A stretch of DNA of 17,049 nucleotides, taken from Deltaproteobacteria bacterium. GTDB taxonomy: Bacteria; Desulfobacterota; DSM-4660; Desulfatiglandales; Desulfatiglandaceae. Positions 7,020-12,801 of this stretch are shown here, piece after piece. A program made the translations under genes and the position numbers. How positions within the stretch are numbered: the first letter of the stretch is position 1; the number at the start of each line of letters is the position of its first letter. The notes below the pieces were generated by a model. That model saw only the letters and a list, made by a program, of their open reading frames with translations. It searched no databases and was not told where the DNA came from. Location of the stretch: positions 1 through 17,049 of the forward strand of contig JAOZQV010000002.1 in the NCBI GenBank assembly GCA_029932035.1, written 5' to 3'.

Positions 7020-7766
7020 TTACAGCGGGGGGGACCAGCGGCTGGCGGCGCCGTCGTATGACCAGCAATCCTGAAGCGCCTTCTTAGATGTGTACTGGGG
7101 ATTTTCCACCCACGAGAGCATCTGTTCATGGGCATCGTTCAGTTTCTTGAATATCTCCTCATCCCCACCCACATCAGGGTGGTAGACCTTGGCCATTCTT
7201 TTGTAGGCCGTTTTTATCGTGCCCTCACAACCAACAGAAGTTAGATCGGTCGTCTGGAGTTTCAGAATCTGCAGACAACCTCTTTCCTGTTTAGACAGCC
7301 TTGGGCTGGAGTTCTTAGCCGGCCTGATACTGTTCGGATGCACACCCTTCTTGTAATTCCTGTTGACAAGGCAAAGAGATGCGTAGCTCCTTGATCGGTT
7401 GTTGTTAACGATATCGTGCCATTCCTGTCCGAACCGAATGACCAGGTTTTTCAGATCTTGGGCAGGCTTGTTCCCCTTGATCCTCCTGTGAACAAATCTG
7501 CAGATATGCTTGGACCAGACAGGGAACACATCCAATATCACCCGGTCATCCGTAAAGGAAAAGGCTGCATACCTGGCATTGACCGCCCTGAGCAACCCCT
7601 TTGAGAGGGAAAGGACCCAATTGGTGTACTCCCTGCACTCCTTGGAACAGTATCGTCTGCGGGCATCTATGTTGGGCTTGCCGCAGGCCAGGCATCTCTT
7701 CCCTCTTACAGGGGTAGGGTTCCTGACAATTCTCTTGTCGGTTGCTTTCGCGGTATGGGTTTTCAT
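7020..7766 (-). CDS. Zinc-finger plus J-domain protein, function unknown
   Basis: A 248-residue cytoplasmic protein with no signal or membrane segment. The N terminus has a four-cysteine cluster CLACGKPN...YCSKEC (C25, C28, C40, C44), which looks like a small zinc-binding finger. The middle (about 45-160) is basic and not recognised. The C terminus holds a J-domain: helix II residues TAYKRMAKVYHPDVGGDEE with the diagnostic HPD at 196-198, then FKKLNDAHEQML. J-domains stimulate DnaK ATPase, so a specialised Hsp70 co-chaperone with a zinc-bound client or nucleic-acid contact is an inference. No DnaJ G/F linker or CxxCxGxG repeats are present, so it is not DnaJ itself. The ATG at 7766 is the first start; no strong ribosome-binding site precedes it. 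It stands alone, 148 bases from epmA. Confidence 0.75.
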   Translation of the reverse strand: MKTHTAKATDKRIVRNPTPVRGKRCLACGKPNIDARRRYCSKECREYTNWVLSLSKGLLRAVNARYAAFSFTDDRVILDVFPVWSKHICRFVHRRIKGNKPAQDLKNLVIRFGQEWHDIVNNNRSRSYASLCLVNRNYKKGVHPNSIRPAKNSSPRLSKQERGCLQILKLQTTDLTSVGCEGTIKTAYKRMAKVYHPDVGGDEEIFKKLNDAHEQMLSWVENPQYTSKKALQDCWSYDGAASRWSPPL

Positions 7767-7787
7767 AAAATATACCCAAAGATATTT

Positions 7788-7802
7788 GAAATTAGAAATT
7801 AG
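7788..7802. repeat. Heptanucleotide repeat, GAAATTA, two units
   Basis: Two exact 7-nt units and the first base of a third, in the spacer upstream of the zinc-finger/J gene. Confidence 0.5.
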
Positions 7803-7914
7803 ATCGAATGCATCAAATCCTTCGTCCCCTAATTTCCAGTTTCATCCTTTGTACCCTAAACCGAGTTAATAATCAAGCACAGAGATCGTTTAATAGTTGA
7901 GTCCCGCCGCAGCC

Positions 7915-8868
7915 CTACACCTCTTCCGGTGTAAACGGGACCACCTCTTCAATCTTCAGCGCACCGCTAAAAAACATGGTCAATCTGTCCACGCCGAGGG
8001 CGATGCCCGCGGCATCAGGCATATGTTCAAGAGACCTTAAAAACCTCTCCGGCATCGGATAGGCCTCTTTTCCCTCTGCATCTCTTATTTGCAGTTCCCT
8101 TTCAAACCTGGCCCTCTGCTCAACAGGGTCATTTAACTCGGAAAACCCGTTGGCCAATTCCAGGCCTGCAATGTAAATCTCAAATCTCTCCGCCAGAGCC
8201 CTATTATCAGGCTTCAGCCTCGCCAATGCGGCCAGGGAAGCAGGATAATCATAGAGAAATGTTGGCCTGATCGTGCCCAGATTCGGTTCGATCTCATCTA
8301 CCATAACCTGGTCAAAGCATCCCTCTTCAAGTGCCCTCTCAAGGGGGGTAGCGGCGTATCGATCAAAGGCCGCTTCAACCGAGACCCTCTCCCATGGCCT
8401 TTTGAGGTCGATTTTATTGGCTCGGTAAGAGATTTTTCCGCCCATATCAAGTCTTTGGGACACAAAGCGAATCAGAGCCTCGCACTCATTCATGAGGAAC
8501 TGATAGTCTATACCGGTCCTGTACCACTCAAGAAGGGAAAATTCTGGGAGGTGGAGGTCCCCACGTTCGTCCTTTCGAAAACATCTGCTGATCTGAAATA
8601 TTTTGGGGAAGCCGGAGGCTAACAACCGCTTCATGCACAGTTCGGGGGAGGTTTGGAGGTAGCGGCCGCCGGCGCGTATCGCATCGATGTGGACCTCCGG
8701 GGCGGGGGCGGAGATGAGCTGGGGAGTCTCTATCTCAAGATAGCCCCGCTCGACGAAAAACTCCCTGATCGATTGAGCCATCCGGGCGCGCAGGAGAAGA
8801 TTCCGTTTCCGGGCGGCCAGTTTCATCTGCTCATGCCGGCGGGTCTCATCCCTTGACCCGAGTGACAT
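7915..8868 (-). CDS. epmA: EF-P lysine ligase (lysyl-tRNA-synthetase-like EpmA/PoxA/GenX)
   Basis: Class II aminoacyl-tRNA-synthetase paralogue that attaches (R)-beta-lysine, or lysine, to a conserved Lys of elongation factor P. It has the catalytic domain but no N-terminal anticodon-binding OB domain, as in EpmA (E. coli 325 residues; here 317). Visible are LETETP-like LEIETP, LQTSPELCMKRLL (71-83), motif 2 FRKDERGDLHLPEFSLLEWY (97-116), GLELANGFSEL, and motif 3 GIALGVDRL near the C terminus. It lies directly downstream of its substrate gene efp, overlapping it by 23 bases with this start. Start choice is uncertain: a TTG at 8889 is also open, and an ATG at 8826 would begin after the efp stop and still keep the whole domain. 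No epmB (lysine 2,3-aminomutase) is in the window. Confidence 0.93.
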   Translation of the reverse strand: MSLGSRDETRRHEQMKLAARKRNLLLRARMAQSIREFFVERGYLEIETPQLISAPAPEVHIDAIRAGGRYLQTSPELCMKRLLASGFPKIFQISRCFRKDERGDLHLPEFSLLEWYRTGIDYQFLMNECEALIRFVSQRLDMGGKISYRANKIDLKRPWERVSVEAAFDRYAATPLERALEEGCFDQVMVDEIEPNLGTIRPTFLYDYPASLAALARLKPDNRALAERFEIYIAGLELANGFSELNDPVEQRARFERELQIRDAEGKEAYPMPERFLRSLEHMPDAAGIALGVDRLTMFFSGALKIEEVVPFTPEEV

Positions 8869-9409
8869 ACTCCCCGGTCCGGGTATCAATGGTTATCTTA
8901 CCTCCCTCCTCGACAAAAGGCGGGACACGAAGCACATAGCCTGTTTCCAGTGTCACGGGTTTGGAATCACCGGCAACAGAATCCCCTTTTATCCAGGGGT
9001 CGGCCTTTGTAACCGTCAGATCGACAAAATTCGGCAGGGTGATCCCGATCGGTCTTTCCCTGAAAAAGAGGATGTCCACTTCCAAGTTATCCGTCAGGTA
9101 GTTTTTGGCATCGGCAACCTGCTCGGCCGAGAGGACGGACTGTTCATAGTTTTCCACATCCATAAACCAATATTCATCTTCCTGGTTATATAGATACTGC
9201 ATCTTTCGCTCGTCTAAATCGGCCTGTTGAAAAGTGTCGCCGGATCGATAGGTCGGATCGATAATGACCCCAGTAATCATATTTTTCAATTTGCAGCGGT
9301 AAAGGGACTGTCCCTTCCCGGGTTTAGAGAATTGAAACTCCGTCACCACATACGGGTCATTATCGATCTGTATCTTCAAGCCCTTCTTCAAATCACTTGC
9401 ACTGTACAT
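8846..9409 (-). CDS. efp: Elongation factor P
   Basis: EF-P binds the ribosome between P and E sites and relieves stalling at polyproline stretches. The 187-residue length is standard. Domain I starts MYSASDLKKGLKI and carries the tip loop KPGKGQ (29-34). Lys32 there corresponds to E. coli Lys34, the residue modified by EpmA; this fits the ligase gene immediately downstream. Domain III ends with KPVTLETGYVLRVPPFVEEG and the typical IDTRTGEYVTRV. GGAGA lies eight bases before the ATG. It follows the AICAR transformylase gene by 18 bases, so it is likely in the same transcript. Confidence 0.97.
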   Translation of the reverse strand: MYSASDLKKGLKIQIDNDPYVVTEFQFSKPGKGQSLYRCKLKNMITGVIIDPTYRSGDTFQQADLDERKMQYLYNQEDEYWFMDVENYEQSVLSAEQVADAKNYLTDNLEVDILFFRERPIGITLPNFVDLTVTKADPWIKGDSVAGDSKPVTLETGYVLRVPPFVEEGGKITIDTRTGEYVTRVKG

Positions 9410-9427
9410 TATCTGTTTCTCCGATAT

Positions 9428-10717
9428 TTAATGCTTAAATGCCCTTTGTCCGGTAAAAACCATTGTCACCTTAGGGTCAGCCTCATTACAGGCCTCAATT
9501 ACCTCGAAATCTCTCATGGATCCGCCTGGCTGGACTATTGCCCTGATCCCTTGTCGAATAGCCACATCCACCCCGTCCCTGAAGGGGAAAAAGGCGTCAG
9601 AGACCATACTGGCCCCGAGAAGACCCCCCTTCACTCTCTTGGTCTCCTGATCGACCTCTTCTAAGAGAGTCTTCTCTTTTTCACCTTTTTCAACCATCAA
9701 TTCTAATTCTTTGTAGGAAAGGTGATGTTTTCTGAAACAGATCGCGTCGGCACACTTGGTATATGCCTTAAAGATGCCGATCTCGGCCACACCCACCCTG
9801 TCCTGTTCCCCTGTTCCGATTCCAACCGTCACGCCGTCTTTCACATAAATGACAGAGTTGGACGTAACACCCTGCTCCACCTGCCACCCGAATAACATGT
9901 CTTCATACTCTTCATCGCTTGGCTTTCTCTCAATGGTATAGGTCCTCCCCTGATACTCACTGCCGGCAAGGGTAAAGTCTTCGGAAGAGACTATTCGATT
10001 CATGGGGGACTGTTGGAGGATGATCCCGCCATCTATCAGGCTCTTGAAGTCCACAAACCTCCTGTGGGCGTATTCGGGCAGTCTGTCCATCTTAGGGATA
10101 CGAATGATGCGGAGATTGCCCCTCTTTGACAGGATTCCCACACTCCCCTCCTCAAAATCAGGGGCCGCCACCACTTCCAAGTAGTTCTCTGACACCCGTT
10201 CAGCAGTCGCTAAATCAACCGGCCGGTTAAACAGGGCACAACCCCCGAATGCCGCAATACGGTCAGCCATATCCGCCTTTTCGTACGCTTCAACTAAGGC
10301 AGCGCCGTAAGCAACCCCGCAAGGATTGTTGTGTTTGACAATCACTACGGCAGGACCTCTATCAAGATATTTCATGATGTTCAGGGCATTGTCCACGTCG
10401 GTGAGATTGATCTTGCCCGGATGTTTTCCGCTCTGAAGCATATCTCCTTCTGTAATGGCGGAAACCAGTCCCGACCCCGGTTCTATGAACTGGCGCTCGC
10501 CTAATACAAGATTTCCATTGACAAGTTCGTAGAGAGCCGCCTCCTGGCCGGGATTTTCACCATAGCGAAGACCCTTTTCAATGATTTCGCTCTTTTCGTC
10601 AGGAATTTTCCAGGATCTCTTACGGTAGGCCAATACCTGATCACCAAAGGAGATGGTTATCTCTAAAGGGAAATGGTCATCCATAACGGTCCGGTACATC
10701 TTCTTCAGATCAGTCAT
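9428..10717 (-). CDS. Stand-alone AICAR transformylase (C-terminal PurH domain only)
   Basis: Transfers a formyl group from 10-formyl-tetrahydrofolate to AICAR, the penultimate step of purine synthesis. Most bacteria have bifunctional PurH (about 529 residues) with an N-terminal IMP cyclohydrolase domain; here the protein is 429 residues. The transformylase signature LRYGENPGQ starts at residue 50, where in PurH it comes after about 200 residues. The catalytic Lys-His is in VKHNNPCGVA (K128, H129), and the C terminus has the conserved QPGGSMRDFEVIEA and MVFTGQRAFKH. The ATG at 10717 has GAGGAG six bases upstream; the open frame continues to 10819 inside folE2 but that part is not family-like. 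IMP cyclohydrolase must be encoded elsewhere. Upstream folE2 starts the folate pathway that supplies the cofactor. Confidence 0.9.
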   Translation of the reverse strand: MTDLKKMYRTVMDDHFPLEITISFGDQVLAYRKRSWKIPDEKSEIIEKGLRYGENPGQEAALYELVNGNLVLGERQFIEPGSGLVSAITEGDMLQSGKHPGKINLTDVDNALNIMKYLDRGPAVVIVKHNNPCGVAYGAALVEAYEKADMADRIAAFGGCALFNRPVDLATAERVSENYLEVVAAPDFEEGSVGILSKRGNLRIIRIPKMDRLPEYAHRRFVDFKSLIDGGIILQQSPMNRIVSSEDFTLAGSEYQGRTYTIERKPSDEEYEDMLFGWQVEQGVTSNSVIYVKDGVTVGIGTGEQDRVGVAEIGIFKAYTKCADAICFRKHHLSYKELELMVEKGEKEKTLLEEVDQETKRVKGGLLGASMVSDAFFPFRDGVDVAIRQGIRAIVQPGGSMRDFEVIEACNEADPKVTMVFTGQRAFKH

Positions 10718-10723
10718 ATTTTT

Positions 10724-10729
10724 CTCCTC
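10724..10729 (-). promoter_or_regulatory. Ribosome-binding site overlapping the folE2 stop
   Basis: GAGGAG on the minus strand, six bases before the ATG at 10717. It overlaps the last two bases of the folE2 stop codon (10730-10728) and continues straight from the heptamer array, so it fixes the start of the transformylase and suggests coupling. Confidence 0.75.
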
Positions 10730-10762
10730 ATCCCTTACGCCTTGCGCCCTGGGCCTTATGCC
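10728..10762 (-). repeat. Heptanucleotide array forming the folE2 3' end
   Basis: Five contiguous 7-nt units on the minus strand, each beginning GG, from GGCATAA to GGGATGA. The third and fourth differ by one base (GGCGCAA, GGCGTAA). The last unit contains the folE2 stop codon, and the following bases GGAGAAA continue the phase and form part of the next gene's ribosome-binding site. The array encodes the C-terminal tail HKAQGARRKG. Confidence 0.8.
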
Positions 10763-11519
10763 TCTCAATATACGCATAGGCGTTATGGTTGTGTATAGAT
10801 TCAAAATTCTCAGACTCAACAGAAAACCAGGTTATATTGGGGTCATTGCCCAATTTAACCGCAATCTCCCTGACAATATCCTCTACAAACATCGGATTCT
10901 CGTAGGCCTTCTCAGTCACAAATTTTTCATCTTCCCTCTTGAGGACAGAAAACACATCGCTCGAGGCAGACCCCTCAACTAATTTGATCAGGTCTTCTAT
11001 CCAGACAAATTTCTTGAATCTTACCTGTAACCGGACCTCCCCCCGCTGGTTATGGGCGCCAAAATCGCTTATCTCCTTGGAGCATGGGCATAGGGTTGTA
11101 ATGGGAACACGAATTCCTATAACCAGATCGCTTCGCCTGTTTACAGACCCCTTCATGGTACACCTGTACTCCATAAGGCCATCAGCCCCTGTCACCGGCG
11201 CGTGCTTGCTGATAAAGTAGGGAAAAGTGATTTCCATGTGGGCGCTTTCTGCGTCCAGCCTCTTTTTCATCTCCTCAAGTATTTCTGAAAAGCTCTGGAG
11301 GGATATACGCCGGCTGTGCTCATTGAGAATCTCGACAAAGCGGCTCATATGGGTCCCTTTATAATAACGGGGGAGATTAACGTACATGTTGATCTCTGCA
11401 ACGGTCTGCTGCTCTCCCTGGTCTTTATCGAGGACAGTAATAGGATATTTGATCCCCTTTACGCCAACCTGATCGATGTCTATATTTCGGTAATCTTTGT
11501 GATTTTGGATGTCTTCCAT
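10728..11519 (-). CDS. folE2: GTP cyclohydrolase FolE2 (GCYH-IB)
   Basis: Converts GTP to 7,8-dihydroneopterin triphosphate, the first step of folate (and queuosine) synthesis; the IB type works with metals other than zinc. The 263-residue protein carries the family motif TTLCPCSKEISDFGAHNQRG (141-160) with C144, C146 and H156, then ENPMFVED (E207) and ESIHNHNAYAY (H243, H245). The family core ends near residue 252; the last ten residues, HKAQGARRKG, come from a heptamer repeat array. The ATG at 11519 gives the usual FolE2 N terminus (DIQNHKDYRNIDIDQVGVK), but no strong ribosome-binding site precedes it. It seems to be the first gene of the folE2, AICAR transformylase, efp, epmA cluster; the next gene starts ten bases after its stop. 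Confidence 0.95.
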   Translation of the reverse strand: MEDIQNHKDYRNIDIDQVGVKGIKYPITVLDKDQGEQQTVAEINMYVNLPRYYKGTHMSRFVEILNEHSRRISLQSFSEILEEMKKRLDAESAHMEITFPYFISKHAPVTGADGLMEYRCTMKGSVNRRSDLVIGIRVPITTLCPCSKEISDFGAHNQRGEVRLQVRFKKFVWIEDLIKLVEGSASSDVFSVLKREDEKFVTEKAYENPMFVEDIVREIAVKLGNDPNITWFSVESENFESIHNHNAYAYIERHKAQGARRKG

Positions 11520-11535
11520 GCTTTGTATCTGTAGG

Positions 11536-11557
11536 GGTTCAGAGGTTCAGGGTTCAG
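11536..11557. repeat. GGTTCAG repeat upstream of folE2
   Basis: Three copies of the 7-mer GGTTCAG at 11536, 11544 and 11551, the first followed by one extra A. It lies 17 bases upstream of the folE2 ATG in the leader region. A 60-codon leftward open frame across this spacer (11554-11736) ends here and is not counted as a gene. Confidence 0.6.
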
Positions 11558-11685
11558 GGGTCTCGATAGCCATGCACTATAACTATCCTGGTCCCAAAGT
11601 CAATAAGAACATGGCCCAGCCTCGGCATCCTTCCTAACAAATCAAGAGTAGGTTGCCTTTTTTGTGTATAGCCCTGTTTGCCTTT

Positions 11686-11712
11686 GTCTGTGTCTGTCTG
11701 TGTGGGTCTGTG
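11686..11712. repeat. GTCTGTG repeat, 10-nt period
   Basis: The exact 7-mer GTCTGTG (CACAGAC on the minus strand) occurs at 11686, 11696 and 11706 with three variable bases between copies, which gives a strict 10-nt period. Confidence 0.7.
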
Positions 11713-11732
11713 GCTAATACGGCGCTCCATTC

Positions 11733-11906
11733 TCACTCCAAATATTCCTTTAATTTTTTACCGAGAGAATCGGGCCATACCTCCTCAAACAAAAAGGCCT
11801 TGACTTCATCCTTTGTAAGGCCTCTCATGATATCAGCAGGCAGTTCCCTTAATACCTCCATCCTCCCGGGTATCGGCTCATTTTTCGTATTTTTCTTCTC
11901 TTTCAT
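11733..11906 (-). CDS. Small hypothetical protein, 57 residues
   Basis: Not recognised. The product is charged and soluble, with a Lys-rich start (MKEKKNTKNEP) and a helical-looking core RMEVLRELPADIMRGLTKDEVKAFLFEEVWPD. There is no signal peptide, membrane segment or cysteine. The ATG at 11906 is chosen because AAAGGGGAG lies eight bases upstream; the frame is also open to a GTG at 11963, but that extension reads through the hairpin repeat. It is on the same strand as its neighbours, 213 bases upstream of folE2 and 193 bases downstream of livF. The ribosome-binding site and protein-like composition support a real gene; function unknown. Confidence 0.6.
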   Translation of the reverse strand: MKEKKNTKNEPIPGRMEVLRELPADIMRGLTKDEVKAFLFEEVWPDSLGKKLKEYLE

Positions 11907-11914
11907 CAGATTTT

Positions 11915-11923
11915 CTCCCCTTT
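11915..11923 (-). promoter_or_regulatory. Ribosome-binding site of the 57-residue gene
   Basis: AAAGGGGAG on the minus strand, eight bases before the ATG at 11906. It is the main support for this small gene and its start. Confidence 0.65.
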
Positions 11924-11949
11924 CATCGTCCTGCGCAAGCTGTTTATCC

Positions 11950-12025
11950 ACCACGAAGATCACGAAGAAACACGAAGCTATTGTTTTTTATTGAATTTCT
12001 TCGTTCCCTTCGTGATCTTCGTGGT
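11950..12025. repeat. Inverted repeat of CTTCGTG units (hairpin)
   Basis: The left arm 11950-11967 and right arm 12008-12025 are perfect 18-nt inverted repeats; imperfect pairing continues to about 11977 and 12000, with an A/T-rich loop. Each arm is itself a direct repeat of CTTCGTG at 9-10-nt spacing. It lies just downstream of livF and could end or stabilise the liv transcript. No T-tract follows on the minus strand. Confidence 0.85.
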
Positions 12026-12099
12026 AAAATATTCATTCCGCTATCTTCAGAAGCAGTCCTGAAACATGGGTCATCTCCTGGCTTTTTGAGAAATTACCC

Positions 12100-12801
12100 T
12101 TAACCTAAATAAGCCTCTTTCACCCTTGGATTTTCGAGCAGGGCTTGCGCTTTATCCTCAAGCACAACCTGTCCTGTCTCGATAACATAGCCATAATCGC
12201 CCAACTCTAAGGCGGCCTGGGCATTCTGTTCCACAAGGAGTATGGTCACCCCGTCATCCCTGATCCTCCTGATGATCCCCATAATCTGCTCTACCACAAG
12301 GGGGGCCAGACCCAAGGAGGGTTCATCCAATAACAGGAGCCTGGGTATCCCCATCAATGCCCTCGCAATTGCAAGCATCTGCTGCTCACCCCCGGAGAGT
12401 GTCCCGCCCATCTGCTCGCGCCTCTCTTTTAAAATCGGAAAGAGCTCAAAGGAATTCTCCATTGATTCGGCAACTTTCCTCTTCTCCTTCCTCAAATAAG
12501 CCCCCAACACCAGATTCTCCTTCACGGTCAGATCAGGGAAGATCCGGCGCCCCTCGGGCACCTGAACTACCCCTCGCCGTACGATCTCTTCCGGAGCCAA
12601 CTTCTGAATAGGGTCCCCTCCAAACTTGATAGTGCCGGAGGAGATCGGCTGAATACCGCTGATAGCCATCAACGTGGTCGACTTGCCAGCCCCGTTCGCC
12701 CCTATAAGACAACATATGCTCTTCTCTCGAACCCTTAGGGAGATCCCTTTGAGGGCGTGTATCTTCCTGTAGTGACTGTCAACGTCTTCAAGTCTCAGCA
12801 T
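12100..12801 (-). CDS. livF: Branched-chain amino acid ABC transporter ATPase LivF
   Basis: Second nucleotide-binding subunit of the Liv importer, on the cytoplasmic face with LivG. The 233-residue length is normal. Walker A GANGAGKS (34-41), Q-loop VVQVPEGRRIFPDLTV (Q80), signature LSGGEQQMLAIARAL (135-149) and Walker B LLLLDEPSLGLAP (155-167) are present, and the LivF-typical VEQNA (190-194) replaces the usual H-loop His. The ATG at 12801 lies inside the end of livG (14-base overlap), which indicates coupling. It is the last gene of livKHMGF and, unlike LivG, has no insertion. Confidence 0.96.
   Translation of the reverse strand: MLRLEDVDSHYRKIHALKGISLRVREKSICCLIGANGAGKSTTLMAISGIQPISSGTIKFGGDPIQKLAPEEIVRRGVVQVPEGRRIFPDLTVKENLVLGAYLRKEKRKVAESMENSFELFPILKERREQMGGTLSGGEQQMLAIARALMGIPRLLLLDEPSLGLAPLVVEQIMGIIRRIRDDGVTILLVEQNAQAALELGDYGYVIETGQVVLEDKAQALLENPRVKEAYLG

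Noticed and set aside
8869..8889. TTG start for epmA at 8889
   Set aside because: It would add seven residues with no family match and lengthen the overlap with efp; an ATG at 8868 or 8826 is more likely.
10718..10819. N-terminal extension of the AICAR transformylase
   Set aside because: It lies inside the end of folE2 and its repeat array; ATG at 10717 has a strong ribosome-binding site.
11554..11736. Leftward 60-codon open frame in the spacer upstream of folE2
   Set aside because: It runs through the GTCTGTG and GGTTCAG repeats and has no ribosome-binding site. The middle (about 11590-11650) looks faintly protein-like and could be a gene remnant, but this cannot be supported.
11950..12025. 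Rho-independent terminator
   Set aside because: The stem is long and made of CTTCGTG repeats with a long A/T-rich loop, and no T-tract follows on either strand.
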